Shown: positions 38,513-48,441, numbered from the stretch's first letter. The stretch is DNA of 64,000 bases from Caulobacter sp. Root343 (GCF_001425745.1 NZ_LMDF01000007.1:408972-472971); one strand, 5' to 3'. Numbers and translations are program-made. The notes: generated by a model from the sequence alone, not told the origin.

Positions 38513-38947
38513 ATGACGGTCCTGAACGGCTCCTGCCATTGCGGCGCGGTGCACGTGCAGCTCGAACCGGGCAAGCCCCTGGCCGAGCTGCCGCTTCGGG
38601 CCTGTCAGTGCGAGTTCTGTCGCCGCCAGGGTGGTCGGACGACCAGCCATCCGGACAGCCGGCTGCACATCACGGCCGCGCCGGGCGCGTTGCACCGCTA
38701 CCGGTTCGGTCGCCGCGTCGTCGACTTCCTGATCTGTCGCGAGTGCGCCTGCTACGTCGCCGCGATGATCGAAGACGACGGCCAGGCCTACGCGACGCTC
38801 AACGTCGTCGGAACCGCTCTGCCGGGATTTGACGGTCGCGAGCCCGAACGGCTGGACTATCACGACGAAACGGACGAACAACGCCTTGCCCGTCGCAAGG
38901 CCAAATGGACGCCGACCACCTTGGTCGAAGCCGTCCCGAACGCTTGA
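38513..38947 (+). CDS. GFA/CENP-V family protein
   Basis: 144 residues of the zinc-binding GFA fold, related to glutathione-dependent formaldehyde-activating enzyme. Cysteine motifs are GSCHCGAVHV near residue 9, CQCEFCRRQGG near residue 33, and ICRECACYVA near residue 73. The substrate is unknown; family members bind glutathione or thiols. It sits between pdhB and pdhC, 55 bases after the former and 12 before the latter, so it is probably co-transcribed. Confidence 0.85.
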   Translation: MTVLNGSCHCGAVHVQLEPGKPLAELPLRACQCEFCRRQGGRTTSHPDSRLHITAAPGALHRYRFGRRVVDFLICRECACYVAAMIEDDGQAYATLNVVGTALPGFDGREPERLDYHDETDEQRLARRKAKWTPTTLVEAVPNA

Positions 38948-38959
38948 GGAAGAAGCTCA

Positions 38960-40267
38960 ATGTCGATCGACATCCTGATGCCCGCCCTGTCGCCCACCAT
39001 GGAGGAGGGAACCCTCGCCAAGTGGCACGTCAAGGTCGGCGACACCGTCAAGGCCGGCGATGTGATCGCCGAGATCGAGACCGACAAGGCCACGATGGAA
39101 GTCGAAGCCGTCGATGAAGGCGTGATCGAAGCCATCCTGGTCGACGCCGGGACCGAGAACGTCAAGGTCAACGCCCTGATCGCCAAGCTGGCGGGCGAGG
39201 GCGACAGCCCCGCGCCGCCGTCGAAGGCTGAAGCGCCGAAAGCCGCCGAAGCGCCAAAGCCGGCCGCGCCGGCTCAAGGTGGCGGCGAGACCGCCGCGCC
39301 CGCCAAGCCCGCGCCCGTCGCTCCGGTCGCCGCCGACGGTTCGCGCGTCTTCGCCTCGCCGCTGGCTCGCCGTCTGGCCTCGGCAGCTGGTCTGGACTTG
39401 AAGAGCGTCAAGGGCAGCGGCCCGCACGGCCGCGTGGTCAAGTCGGACGTCGAAGCCGCCAAGTCGGGTGGCGCTCCGGCCGCCAAGGCCGCGCCGAGCG
39501 CCGCGCCCGCCGCCGCTGCTCCGGCCGCCGCCGCGCCGCGCCAGGTCCAATCGCTGGAGCAGATGGGCATCCCCGCCGGCTCGTACGACCTGATCCCGCT
39601 GGACGGCATGCGCAAGACGATCGCGCGTCGGATGACGGAAAGCTTCCGTGACGTGCCGCACTTCCCGCTGCAGATCGATCTCGAGATCGATGCCCTGCTG
39701 GCGGCGCGCGCCAAGATCAACAGCCTGCTGGAAAAGCAAGGCGTGAAGGTCTCGGTCAACGACATCGTCATCAAGGCCGCCGCCGTGGCCCTGAAGCAGG
39801 TGCCGGAAGCCAATGCCTCCTACACGCCGGAAGGCCTGGCCATGCACCACCACGCCGACATCGCCGTCGCCGTGGCGATCGAGGGCGGCCTGATCACTCC
39901 GATCATCCGCAAGGCCGAAACCAAGGGCCTGGCCCAGATTTCAGCCGAGATGAAGGACCTGGCCCAGCGCGCCAAGGACAAGAAGCTGAAGCCCGAGGAA
40001 TTCCAGGGCGGCACCTTCTCGATCTCGAACCTGGGCATGTTCGGCATCAAGTCGTTCGCTTCGATCATCAACGAGCCGCAAGGCGCGATCATGAGCGTGG
40101 GCGCCGGCGAGCAACGTCCGGTGGTCAAGAACGGCGAGATCAAGATCGCTACCGTGATGACCGTGACCCTGACCTGCGATCACCGCGTGGTCGACGGTTC
40201 GGTCGGCGCCAAGTTCCTGGCGGCCTTCAAGCCGCTGATCGAAGAGCCGCTGACCCTGATCGTCTGA
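38960..40267 (+). CDS. pdhC: Dihydrolipoamide acetyltransferase (E2) of pyruvate dehydrogenase
   Basis: Core acetyltransferase of the complex. It has 435 residues: one lipoyl domain (1-80, lysine in ETDKATMEV), an Ala/Pro linker, a peripheral-subunit-binding domain near residues 130-165 ([30 protein letters not shown]), a second linker, then the catalytic domain with [19 protein letters not shown] and the C-terminal [17 protein letters not shown] carrying the DHRxxDG active site. It follows the GFA gene by 12 bases. Confidence 0.96.
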   Translation: MSIDILMPALSPTMEEGTLAKWHVKVGDTVKAGDVIAEIETDKATMEVEAVDEGVIEAILVDAGTENVKVNALIAKLAGEGDSPAPPSKAEAPKAAEAPKPAAPAQGGGETAAPAKPAPVAPVAADGSRVFASPLARRLASAAGLDLKSVKGSGPHGRVVKSDVEAAKSGGAPAAKAAPSAAPAAAAPAAAAPRQVQSLEQMGIPAGSYDLIPLDGMRKTIARRMTESFRDVPHFPLQIDLEIDALLAARAKINSLLEKQGVKVSVNDIVIKAAAVALKQVPEANASYTPEGLAMHHHADIAVAVAIEGGLITPIIRKAETKGLAQISAEMKDLAQRAKDKKLKPEEFQGGTFSISNLGMFGIKSFASIINEPQGAIMSVGAGEQRPVVKNGEIKIATVMTVTLTCDHRVVDGSVGAKFLAAFKPLIEEPLTLIV

Positions 40268-40289
40268 TCTAGGCGCGGGGAGAGCGACG

Positions 40290-40766
40290 ATGTCGGTCTA
40301 CGACTATTCGGCCAAGACGCTGGACGGCCAGGACGTGAGCCTGGCCGACTATCGCGGCCAGGTGCTGCTGATCGTGAACACCGCCAGCAAGTGCGGGTTC
40401 ACGCCTCAGTACGAAGGCCTGGAGGCGCTCTACAAGGACCATAAGGACCGTGGCTTCACGGTCCTGGCCTTCCCCTGCAACCAGTTCGGCGCTCAGGAGC
40501 CGGGTAACGCCGAGGAAATCGCCAGCTTCTGCTCGCTGACCTACGACGTGACCTTCCCGGTGATGAGCAAGATCGACGTCAACGGCGCCGACGCCCACCC
40601 GCTCTACCGCTTCCTCAAGAAGGAGCAGAAGGGCGTCTTGGGCACCGAGGCGATCAAGTGGAACTTCACCAAGTTCCTGATCGGCAAGGACGGCGAAGTC
40701 GTCGAGCGTTTCGCGCCGACCGTGAAGCCTGAAGACCTCAAGGTCTCGGTCGAGGCGCTGCTTTAG
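40290..40766 (+). CDS. Glutathione peroxidase family protein
   Basis: 158 residues; reduces peroxides with thiol cofactors. The catalytic segment NTASKCGFTPQYEGLE has cysteine instead of selenocysteine near residue 36. The conserved FPCNQFGAQEPG and KWNFTKFLIG segments supply the Gln and Trp of the catalytic set. It lies 22 bases after pdhC on the same strand, suggesting protection of lipoyl thiols or simply operon sharing. Confidence 0.93.
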   Translation: MSVYDYSAKTLDGQDVSLADYRGQVLLIVNTASKCGFTPQYEGLEALYKDHKDRGFTVLAFPCNQFGAQEPGNAEEIASFCSLTYDVTFPVMSKIDVNGADAHPLYRFLKKEQKGVLGTEAIKWNFTKFLIGKDGEVVERFAPTVKPEDLKVSVEALL

Positions 40767-40775
40767 TTTCTCCCG

Positions 40776-40795
40776 GATCGGCTTGCGGGCCGATC
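40776..40795. other. Hairpin between gpx and lpd
   Basis: 7-bp perfect stem, GATCGGC with GCCGATC, around a 6-base loop in the 77-base gap. No clear T tract. Possible attenuation or processing site before lpd. Confidence 0.4.
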
Positions 40796-40843
40796 GATCT
40801 AGGCCGTCCGGCTCCTCCCGGGCGACGTCCAAGCTAGGGTAAG

Positions 40844-42250
40844 ATGAACATGTCCACGGAATTCGATGTCGTCGTCATCGGCGCCGGTCCTGGCGGCTAT
40901 GTGGCCGCGATCCGCGCCAGCCAGCTGGGCCTGAAGACGGCCATCGTCGAGCGCGAGAACCTGGGCGGCATCTGCCTGAACTGGGGCTGCATCCCCACCA
41001 AGGCCCTGCTGAAGTCGGGCGAGATCTACGAACAGCTGTCGCATCTGGGCAGCTACGGCCTGTCGGTCGAGAAGCCTTCGTTCGACTTCACCAAGATCAT
41101 CGACCGCTCGCGCGGCGTCGCCAAGCAGATGTCCAGCGGCATCGCCTTCCTGATGAAGAAGCACAAGATCGAGGTCATCGAGGGCGAGGCCAAGCTGGAG
41201 AAGGGCAATCCGTCTCCCAAGCTCGTCATCGCCCTGAAGGCCGGCGGCAGCCGTACGGTCCAGGCCAAGAACGTGATCCTGGCCAGCGGCGCCCGCGCTC
41301 GCGAGATCCCGGCCATTGGCGCGGTCTCGGACGGCGACAAGATCTGGACCTATCGCGACGCCCTGGCCCCCAAGACCATGCCCAAGTCATTGGTCGTGAT
41401 CGGCTCGGGCGCCATCGGCATCGAGTTCGCCAGCTTCTACCGCGCCCTGGGCGCCGAGGTGACCGTCGTCGAGGCGATCGACCGCATCATGCCGGTCGAG
41501 GACGCCGAGGTCTCCAAGGCCGCTCAGAAGGCTTTCGAGAAGCGCGGCATCGCGTTCCGCATCGGGGCCAAGGTCAGCAAGGTCGAGAAGACCAAGACCG
41601 GCGTCTCCGTCACGGTCGATGTCGGCGGCAAGATCGAGCAATTGGCCGCCGACGTCTGCATCGTCGCCGTTGGCATCGCGCCGAACACCGAGGGGCTGGA
41701 CGCCATCGGCCTGAACATGGATCGCGGCCACGTCGTCACCGGCAAGCACGGCGAGACCAATGTCGCGGGCCTCTACGCCATCGGCGACGCCGCCGGCCCG
41801 CCCTGGCTGGCTCACAAGGCCAGCCACGAGGGCATCCACGCGGCCGAGCACATCGCCGGCTACAAGACCCCGAACGTCAACTCGCCGATCCCGGGCTGCA
41901 CCTATGCCAACCCGCAGGTCGCCTCGGTCGGCTACACCGAGGCCGGCGCCAAGGCGGCTGGCATCGAGGTCAAGGCGGGCCGCTTCCCGTTCCGCGTCAA
42001 CGGCAAGGCCGTGGCGGCCGGTGAGATCGAGGGCTTCGTGAAGACCGTGTTCGACGCCAAGACCGGCGCGCTGATCGGCGCGCACATGATTGGCCACGAA
42101 GTGACCGAGATGATCCAGGGCTTCGTCACCGCGATCACCTTGGAAGCCACCGAGGAAGATCTGCACGGCATCGTCTACGCCCACCCGACCATGTCGGAGG
42201 CCATGCACGAAGCCGCGCTGGACGCCTACGGCCGCGTGCTGCACATCTAG
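40844..42250 (+). CDS. lpd: Dihydrolipoamide dehydrogenase (E3)
   Basis: FAD enzyme that reoxidises dihydrolipoamide for pyruvate dehydrogenase and related complexes. It has 468 residues. FAD-binding VVIGAGPGGYVAAIRAS begins near residue 10, the redox-active disulfide is in GGICLNWGCIPTKALL, the NAD-binding glycines in VVIGSGAIGIEFASFY, and the C-terminal interface has AHPTMSEAMHEAAL with the catalytic His-Glu region. MSTEFDV, 6 bases later, is an alternative start. Confidence 0.96.
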   Translation: MNMSTEFDVVVIGAGPGGYVAAIRASQLGLKTAIVERENLGGICLNWGCIPTKALLKSGEIYEQLSHLGSYGLSVEKPSFDFTKIIDRSRGVAKQMSSGIAFLMKKHKIEVIEGEAKLEKGNPSPKLVIALKAGGSRTVQAKNVILASGARAREIPAIGAVSDGDKIWTYRDALAPKTMPKSLVVIGSGAIGIEFASFYRALGAEVTVVEAIDRIMPVEDAEVSKAAQKAFEKRGIAFRIGAKVSKVEKTKTGVSVTVDVGGKIEQLAADVCIVAVGIAPNTEGLDAIGLNMDRGHVVTGKHGETNVAGLYAIGDAAGPPWLAHKASHEGIHAAEHIAGYKTPNVNSPIPGCTYANPQVASVGYTEAGAKAAGIEVKAGRFPFRVNGKAVAAGEIEGFVKTVFDAKTGALIGAHMIGHEVTEMIQGFVTAITLEATEEDLHGIVYAHPTMSEAMHEAALDAYGRVLHI

Positions 42251-42269
42251 GTCCGCCTGAGGAGACTGG

Positions 42270-43733
42270 ATGGCGCGCAAAGCCGCCGCGACGACGGATG
42301 AGAAGCCGGCCAAGGCTAGGAAGGGGTCCAAGACGACCCTTTCCGAGGCCAATCTGGTCGACCTCGGTCCCGAACGCCTGGCCGCCATCCTTCTCGATCT
42401 CTCAAACGACAGCCACGTCAAGCGCGTGCTGCGGCTGGAGCTGTTCGCTGAATCGAGCGGCGAAGGCTTGGCGCTGGAGATATCCAAGCGTCTTGCGGCC
42501 ATCGGCAAGTCGTCCTCGCGGATCCACTGGCGCAAGCGGGTCGCCTTCGCCCGTGATCTCGATCTGCACCGCCGGATGATCGAGCGGCTGGCGGAAGACG
42601 ATCCGACCGCCGCCTTGGACCTGATGCTGGACCTTCTGGACCTGGCGACGCCGGTCCTGGATCGTCTGAGCCAGGCCGAGGGCCCGATCGGCGATGTCTT
42701 CCTGGCGGCGCGAGACGGGATCGGGGCGATCGCCGCCACCGCCATGCCGGATCCAATCGCGCTGGCCGACCGGATCGCCAAGCTGCTGCGCCGCGACGAC
42801 TACGCCCAGTTCGGCCCTCTGATCGGCGCGCTGGGTCCGGCGCTGGGCCCCACGGGACAGGCTCATCTGCGCGAGACGCTGGAGAAGATGCTGGCCGCGC
42901 GCTCGACCCGCTCGACCCACCTGTTCGACGCTCAGGGCGCGATCTACAAGGACGCCCTGCGCCGCTTGGCCGACGCCAGCGGCGACGTCGACGCCTTCGA
43001 GGCCACCTTCGCCCCCGAACTGCGGCGTACGCCCTTGGTCTCCGCCGAGATCGCTCGTCGGCTGCTCGCGGCCGGGCGAGGGGAGGACGCCCTGGCGACC
43101 CTGCAGGCCGGCGCGCCCGGCGAACAACGCGGCCGCCACGCCACCAGCGTTGAGGAACGCATCGTCTGGGAAGAGGCGATGCTCGAGGCCCTGGAGGCGA
43201 CGGGACACCATGACGAGGCCCAGAAGCGCCGATGGGCGGACTTCGAGGCCACGCTGTCGATCCCACGCCTGCGAGCCTATCTGAAAGGCTTGCCGGACTT
43301 CGACGACGTCGAGGCCGAGGATCAGGCCAAGCTCGTCGCAAAGCGGTTCCCGCGCTTCGACACAGCGCTGGCCTTCCTGGTTTCCTGGCCTGACCTGGCA
43401 GCCGCGTCGCGGCTGGTGCTGACCCGTTCGGGCGAGATCAACGGCGCGGACGAAATCCTCATGGCCGAGGCGGCGCGACGGTTGGAGGGGAGCTATCCCC
43501 TGGCGGCGACGCTGCTGCTGCGGGCCTCCATCCAGTACGTGCTGACCTATGGCGTCGCCACGCGCTACGCCGAGGCGGCGCGCCAACTGCTGGAGGCAGA
43601 ATCGCTTTCAGCCATGATCGCCGAGTATGGCGAACATCCAGACCATCCGGCCTTCGTCGCCGACCTGCGCGCCATGCACGGCCGCAAACAGGGCTTCCGC
43701 GCGGAGCTGGGAGCCCTGGGCGGCGTCTTCTAG
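42270..43733 (+). CDS. DUF6880 family protein
   Basis: 487 residues, cytosolic, with a basic Lys/Ala-rich first 20 residues and then an all-helical sequence with regular leucines (LGPERLAAILLDLSNDS, LRLELFAESSGEGLALEI). The pattern fits the DUF6880 family, which has no assigned function. It follows lpd by 19 bases, so it is probably the last gene of the pdh transcript. The final codons overlap the convergent DoxX gene by 4 bases. Confidence 0.7.
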   Translation: MARKAAATTDEKPAKARKGSKTTLSEANLVDLGPERLAAILLDLSNDSHVKRVLRLELFAESSGEGLALEISKRLAAIGKSSSRIHWRKRVAFARDLDLHRRMIERLAEDDPTAALDLMLDLLDLATPVLDRLSQAEGPIGDVFLAARDGIGAIAATAMPDPIALADRIAKLLRRDDYAQFGPLIGALGPALGPTGQAHLRETLEKMLAARSTRSTHLFDAQGAIYKDALRRLADASGDVDAFEATFAPELRRTPLVSAEIARRLLAAGRGEDALATLQAGAPGEQRGRHATSVEERIVWEEAMLEALEATGHHDEAQKRRWADFEATLSIPRLRAYLKGLPDFDDVEAEDQAKLVAKRFPRFDTALAFLVSWPDLAAASRLVLTRSGEINGADEILMAEAARRLEGSYPLAATLLLRASIQYVLTYGVATRYAEAARQLLEAESLSAMIAEYGEHPDHPAFVADLRAMHGRKQGFRAELGALGGVF

Positions 43734-44125
43734 GGCCGCTTGCGCACCTGGGCGTCGAGGCTCCATTCGCCGGGGCCTTGGAAAACCAGATAAAAGAAGA
43801 CGAAGCAGAACAGGATCGCCGCCTCGCCGCCGTTCAGCGCCGGCCAAAAGCCCTTGCTGCCATGGGCGAGGAAGTAGGCGACCGCCATTTGTCCCGAGAG
43901 AATGAAGGCTACCGGTCGCGTGAAGAGGCCCAGCACCAGCAGGCCGCCGCCGGCGATCTCCAACCAGGCCGCCGCCACCAGCATCGGCGGCAACGGATCG
44001 GGCGCGCCCGGCTGAGCCGCGGGGAAGTGGAAGACCTTCATCAGGCCGTGCTCCATGAAGAGCAGGGCGGCGATGATGCGGAGCAGGCTGAGCACGCGTG
44101 GCGCCCAGACGGTAAGACGTTCCAT
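43730..44125 (-). CDS. DoxX family membrane protein
   Basis: 131 residues with four predicted membrane helices. ALLFMEHGLMKVFHFPA near residue 20-36 and WLEIAGGGLLVLGLFTRPVAFIL near residue 60-80 are the DoxX hallmarks. Some DoxX proteins are linked to thiol or sulfur metabolism, but this one's role is not established. Start MERLTVW was chosen since earlier in-frame codons lack similarity. Confidence 0.85.
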   Translation of the reverse strand: MERLTVWAPRVLSLLRIIAALLFMEHGLMKVFHFPAAQPGAPDPLPPMLVAAAWLEIAGGGLLVLGLFTRPVAFILSGQMAVAYFLAHGSKGFWPALNGGEAAILFCFVFFYLVFQGPGEWSLDAQVRKRP

Positions 44126-44204
44126 TCTGTTGTCCTTCCTTGATGCGAACGCTGGGAGCTCTGGCGGCTCGACGCTTACTGAAAGACTGGAAAGAGAATG
44201 GCGC

Positions 44205-45758
44205 CTAGGCGGCGCGTGTGTCTGTCTCGGCCATGCGCTGGATAGCGACATAGTCGGTTTTGCCGCTGCCCAGCACCGGCACTTGAGGCACCTTGAGGAT
44301 CTTACGCGGCACGGCCAGCTCCGGCGCGCCGATCGTCTGGGCATGGGCGACCAGAGGGCCAACATCGGCGTCGTGGCGATCGGTGACCAGGACCAGCTTC
44401 TCGCCCTTCTTCTTGTCAGGCATCGAGATCACGGCATGGCGGCCGTCGGGCCAAACGGCCGAGGCTAGGTCTTCGGCGGCGGTCAGAGAGACCATCTCGC
44501 CGCCGATCTTGGCGAAGCGCTTCACGCGGCCCTTGATGGTGATCCACTGGTCGTCAGTCACGGTGACGACGTCACCGGTGTCGTGCCAGCCGTCCTCGGG
44601 CGCGTCGATGCCGCCGTCCTCGCGCAAGTAGCCCGCCATGATGTTGGGACCGCGCACGAAAAAGCGACCGCCTTCGGCGATGCCTTCGACCGGCTCGACG
44701 CGAATTTCCTGGCCGGGCAGCAGCCCGCCCACGGTGCCGGGGCGATTGTCGGTCGGCTTATTGACGGCGATGACCGGCGAAGCCTCGGTGGCGCCATAGC
44801 CTTCCAGGACCGGCACGCCGTTGAAGCGCTCGGCGATCAGGGCGTGGGTCTCGTCGCGAACCTTCTCGGCGCCGCAGACGATGAACTTCAGGGCGCCCAG
44901 CTCGTCGGTGTCCGAAGCGCGGGCGTACTGGTTCACGAAGGTGTCGGTGGCCAGCAGGATCGAGGCCTTGGCGTCCTTGATCAGCGGCGGGATCTGCTTG
45001 GTGTGCAGGGGCGAGGGGTACTGGAACGCCTTCATGCCGGTCAGGATCGGCAGGATGACGCCGCCGGTCAGGCCGAAACAGTGGAACACCGGCAGCGGAT
45101 TGAACATCACCCAATCCGGATCGAGCTCGATGTGCGCCGCGATCTGCATGGCGTTCTGGACCAGATTCTCCTGGGTCAGCACCACGCCACGCGGCGCGCC
45201 GAAGCTGCCCGAGGTGAACAGCACTACCCCCTTGTCGGACGGCTTGGCGGGCGCGCGAAATTGGCGGGGAAAGAAACCCGCCGCCGCCGCGAACAGCTTG
45301 TCGGGTAGGCCGATCGTGGCGCGCACGTCTTCCAAATAGGTGATCTCGGCCTGCTCGCCGATGCAGTCGATGATGTCGTGCAGCTTGCCCAGTTCGATGA
45401 ATTTGTGGGCGGTCAATACGCGCTTGATCTGGGCCAGCTTGCAGGCGGCCTTGATGTTCCGCAGACCCGCGGTGAAGTTCAGCATGGTCGGCACGCGGCC
45501 GAAGGCGTGCAGGGCGAAGAAGGTCACCACCGAGCCCGCGCCCGACGGCAGCAGCACCCCGACGTGCTCGCCAGGCTTGGTCATCGCGGCGATCTTGCGG
45601 CCCAGCGCGAAGCTGGCGCGGATCAGGTCCGTATAGCTGAGCGGATTGCGGTCCTGATCCTCCAGGATCGCTTTCTTGGCGCCATACTTGTCGCGAGCGT
45701 CGATCAGGGCGTCGAAGATGGCTTTGCGGCCAACTTGCGCATCGTAAGCTACCGGCAT
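44205..45758 (-). CDS. AMP-dependent acyl-CoA/acyl-ACP synthetase, Aas C-terminal-like
   Basis: Adenylates fatty acids, 517 residues. The P-loop reads LFTSGSFGAPRGVVLT, a variant of the usual TSGTTGxPKG. EGYGATEASPVIAVN, WHDTGD and GRVKRFAKIGGEMVSL are the other family cores. The middle (LPVFHCFGLTGG, PILTGMKAFQYPSPLHTKQI) follows the acyl-ACP synthetase half of Aas, but no acyltransferase domain is attached. A role in recycling fatty acids or lysophospholipids is likely but not shown. Confidence 0.82.
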   Translation of the reverse strand: MPVAYDAQVGRKAIFDALIDARDKYGAKKAILEDQDRNPLSYTDLIRASFALGRKIAAMTKPGEHVGVLLPSGAGSVVTFFALHAFGRVPTMLNFTAGLRNIKAACKLAQIKRVLTAHKFIELGKLHDIIDCIGEQAEITYLEDVRATIGLPDKLFAAAAGFFPRQFRAPAKPSDKGVVLFTSGSFGAPRGVVLTQENLVQNAMQIAAHIELDPDWVMFNPLPVFHCFGLTGGVILPILTGMKAFQYPSPLHTKQIPPLIKDAKASILLATDTFVNQYARASDTDELGALKFIVCGAEKVRDETHALIAERFNGVPVLEGYGATEASPVIAVNKPTDNRPGTVGGLLPGQEIRVEPVEGIAEGGRFFVRGPNIMAGYLREDGGIDAPEDGWHDTGDVVTVTDDQWITIKGRVKRFAKIGGEMVSLTAAEDLASAVWPDGRHAVISMPDKKKGEKLVLVTDRHDADVGPLVAHAQTIGAPELAVPRKILKVPQVPVLGSGKTDYVAIQRMAETDTRAA

Positions 45759-45862
45759 GCCGGCGAAACCTCCCCGAAGAGCAAAGGGCGCCCCCGTTCT
45801 TTAAACGCCGAGTCTGCCGGGGAAGGTCCGGCTTTGCAAGAAAGAGTCACGAACCGTGAGGA

Positions 45863-46924
45863 TCAGCCCTTGCGGCGCAAGGCCTTGGCGTCGAGGCGAG
45901 CGCGGGTGAAATCGACGATCGCGGCCAGCCAAGGCTCTCGGACGGCGTCCGATTCCATGTGCAGGTCATGACCTGCGTCGCGGTAGCGGGTCTCCTGGCA
46001 GTCGGCCATCGCGGCGCAGAGACGGCCTTTTGGCGTGGCGGTGACCGCCTTGTCCTTGCCGGCGTCGAGCATTAGGGCCGGGACGTTGGCTCTACGGATA
46101 TCGCGGGCGGCGGTTTCGGAGGCGTCGAAGAAGGCCGCGAACCAACCCAGGCTGCGCCCCCCCATCCGCAGATCGGGATTGGCCAGCATCCAGGCGGCCT
46201 GGACCTTGCCGCGTTGCGCGTCATGGGTTGCGCCGGACTGGACGCCGTCGGGGCCGTCGCGCCGCCAACCGGGCTGGTCCGGGGTGCGGATCCAACCTAG
46301 GCGCAAGGCTCGCATGGCCGGTGTGAAGCGCGCGAAATCCGAGCGTGGCCGAGGCAGATTGCTCAGGCCAAAGGCGGGCGAGGACAGGATAAGGCCGTCC
46401 ATCGCAAGACCTTGTTCGGCCGCCAGCAACGCAACCAGGCCGCCTTCCGAATGACCGAGCACCACGAACGGAATGTCGATGCGCGGCCGGATCACCCCCT
46501 TGGTCAGGGCGCGAACGGCGGAGACGTCGGGATCGAAGCGGTCGGCATGGCCGAGGTCACGCCACGGCGTGGCGCGCTCGGACCCGCCCTGGCCCTGGCG
46601 CTCCAACACCCAGACGGTGAAACCCCGCGCGTTCAGTTCGGAAATCGTCTCGAACCACGCCTCGGCGCTTTCGCCGTAACCCGTCAGGATCAAGATCGTG
46701 GCGCGCGGCGTGACCGGGGGGGAGGCGACGCCGTAGCGCTGGATCAGGCCCTCGCCGCTGCGGACAAAACCCCAGGCCCAGCCTTGCGGCGCATAGAAGC
46801 GGGCGCTCAACGATGGGGGCGTTCGCGTCTCGGCGAACGGCGCACGCGAGGCTCCGTCGCCGCAGGCGGCGACGGTCAGAATTGGAACGATTGCCAGGGC
46901 AACAACGAGAAGGCGGCGACGCAT
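45863..46924 (-). CDS. Lipoprotein alpha/beta hydrolase, lysophospholipase-like
   Basis: 353 residues. The N-terminal [21 protein letters not shown] is a lipoprotein signal with lipobox TVAAC, so the enzyme is probably membrane-anchored. The Hydrolase_4 fold shows [16 protein letters not shown], nucleophile [16 protein letters not shown], acid region [11 protein letters not shown] and the histidine in [10 protein letters not shown]. It resembles PldB and monoacylglycerol lipases. It lies upstream of the Aas-like synthetase on the same strand, 104 bases away. Confidence 0.82.
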   Translation of the reverse strand: MRRRLLVVALAIVPILTVAACGDGASRAPFAETRTPPSLSARFYAPQGWAWGFVRSGEGLIQRYGVASPPVTPRATILILTGYGESAEAWFETISELNARGFTVWVLERQGQGGSERATPWRDLGHADRFDPDVSAVRALTKGVIRPRIDIPFVVLGHSEGGLVALLAAEQGLAMDGLILSSPAFGLSNLPRPRSDFARFTPAMRALRLGWIRTPDQPGWRRDGPDGVQSGATHDAQRGKVQAAWMLANPDLRMGGRSLGWFAAFFDASETAARDIRRANVPALMLDAGKDKAVTATPKGRLCAAMADCQETRYRDAGHDLHMESDAVREPWLAAIVDFTRARLDAKALRRKG

Positions 46925-47006
46925 ATGGCCCAGTCATTTCGCGCGTCGCGACCTTAAGCAAGATCAAGCGCTTGATCCGGAGGGCAAGAAGACCGATTTA
47001 GGCGCC

Positions 47007-47984
47007 ATGGCCACGGTGATCGACACCCTGAAGGCTCGCGGCTCGGAAGACCGGGCGGCGCGCCATCCCGAAAAGCAGAACCGCCCCGATACGCCGGTGC
47101 TTCGCAAACCCGACTGGCTGCGCGTGCGCGCGCCCGGTTCGGGCCAGTACAACGAGACCAAGGGCATCGTGCGCGAGCACAAGCTGACCACGGTCTGCGA
47201 GGAAGCGGCCTGCCCGAACATCGGCGAGTGCTGGAGCCAGAAGCACGCGACCATGATGATCATGGGCGAGATCTGCACTCGCGCCTGCGCCTTCTGCAAC
47301 GTCACCACCGGTCTGCCGACTCAGCTGGACCCTGACGAGCCGCGCCGCGTGGCCGAGGCCGTCGCCAAGATGGGCCTCAAGCACGTGGTCATCACCTCGG
47401 TCGATCGCGACGACCTCCTCGACGGCGGCGCTCGCCACTTCGCCGAGGTGGTCACGGCCATCCGCGCGGCCGCGCCGGGCACGACCATCGAGATCCTGAC
47501 GCCGGACTTCCTGCGCAAGGACCGCGCCGAGAACGTGGTGATCGACTCCAAGCCGGACGTCTTCAACCACAACCTCGAGACCGTGCCGCGGCTCTATCTG
47601 AAGATCCGCCCCGGCGCGCGTTACTACAACTCGTTGCGCCTGCTGGAGCGGGTGAAGGAGCGCGATCCTTCCCAGTTCACCAAGTCCGGCCTGATGGTCG
47701 GCCTGGGCGAGACCAAGGAAGAGGTCATGCAGGTGATGGACGACATGCGCTCGGCCGGCGTCGATTTCATCACCATCGGCCAGTATCTGCAGCCGACCCG
47801 CAAGCACGCGGCGATCGACCGGTTCGTGACCCCCGAGGAATTCAAGGCGTACGAGGCGATCGCCCGCGCCAAGGGTTTCCTGATGGTCTCGTCCAGTCCG
47901 CTGACCCGCTCGTCGCACCACGCGGGCGAGGACTTCGCCAAGCTGCAGGCCGCGCGCCGCGCGCTAGACGCTCGCTCAGCGTAA
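47007..47984 (+). CDS. lipA: Lipoyl synthase
   Basis: Radical SAM enzyme that inserts two sulfurs into octanoylated lipoyl domains. It has 325 residues. The auxiliary-cluster cysteines are in [12 protein letters not shown] and the SAM-cluster cysteines in [10 protein letters not shown] (C-x3-C-x2-C). [29 protein letters not shown] and the C-terminal [16 protein letters not shown], with the SSR-like serines, complete the family signature. It is well matched to the two lipoyl-carrying pdh genes in this window. Confidence 0.97.
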   Translation: MATVIDTLKARGSEDRAARHPEKQNRPDTPVLRKPDWLRVRAPGSGQYNETKGIVREHKLTTVCEEAACPNIGECWSQKHATMMIMGEICTRACAFCNVTTGLPTQLDPDEPRRVAEAVAKMGLKHVVITSVDRDDLLDGGARHFAEVVTAIRAAAPGTTIEILTPDFLRKDRAENVVIDSKPDVFNHNLETVPRLYLKIRPGARYYNSLRLLERVKERDPSQFTKSGLMVGLGETKEEVMQVMDDMRSAGVDFITIGQYLQPTRKHAAIDRFVTPEEFKAYEAIARAKGFLMVSSSPLTRSSHHAGEDFAKLQAARRALDARSA

Positions 47985-47988
47985 AGCC

Positions 47989-48441
47989 TTGCACCGCCAC
48001 GTCGTCACGCGGGTGCTGCCGTACGCGCCCGAGCAATTGTTCGACCTCGTCGGAGACGTCGAGACCTATCCCAAGTTCGTGCCGTGGATCACCGGCATGC
48101 GCACCTGGAATGGCCGCGTGGACGGCCCGATCAGCACGGTCGACGCCGAAGCCCAGGTCGGCTTCTCGTTCCTGCGCGAGAAGTTCGCCACCCGCGTGCG
48201 CCGCGATCGCGAGGCGCTGAGTATCGACGTCAATCTGCTGTACGGCCCGTTCAAGCGGCTGGCCAATGGCTGGCGCTTCGTTCCGGAAGGCGACGTGACC
48301 CGTGTCGAGTTCGTGATCGACTTCGCCTTCAAGTCGGCGATGCTCGATGCTCTCCTGGCCGCCAATATCGACAAGGCCGCCAACAAGCTGATCGCCTGTT
48401 TCGAAGATCGCGCGCGGCAGGTCTACGGCGCGAAGGCCTAG
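47989..48441 (+). CDS. Coq10/RatA-like START domain protein
   Basis: 150 residues, beginning with TTG four bases after the lipA stop; no ATG fits the conserved start HRHVVTRVLPYAPEQLFDLV. DVETYPKFVPWITGMR and the closing DKAANKLIACFEDRARQVYG match the ubiquinone-binding Coq10/RatA family. In E. coli RatA has been reported to block ribosome association, whereas alphaproteobacterial members are usually assumed to act in quinone function; the choice cannot be made here. Confidence 0.85.
   Translation: MHRHVVTRVLPYAPEQLFDLVGDVETYPKFVPWITGMRTWNGRVDGPISTVDAEAQVGFSFLREKFATRVRRDREALSIDVNLLYGPFKRLANGWRFVPEGDVTRVEFVIDFAFKSAMLDALLAANIDKAANKLIACFEDRARQVYGAKA

Noticed and set aside
47989..48441. Toxin of a toxin-antitoxin pair (RatA)
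   Set aside because: The homologous RatA name exists, but no antitoxin gene is adjacent and the sequence fits the Coq10 START family equally well; position after lipA favours a metabolic role.
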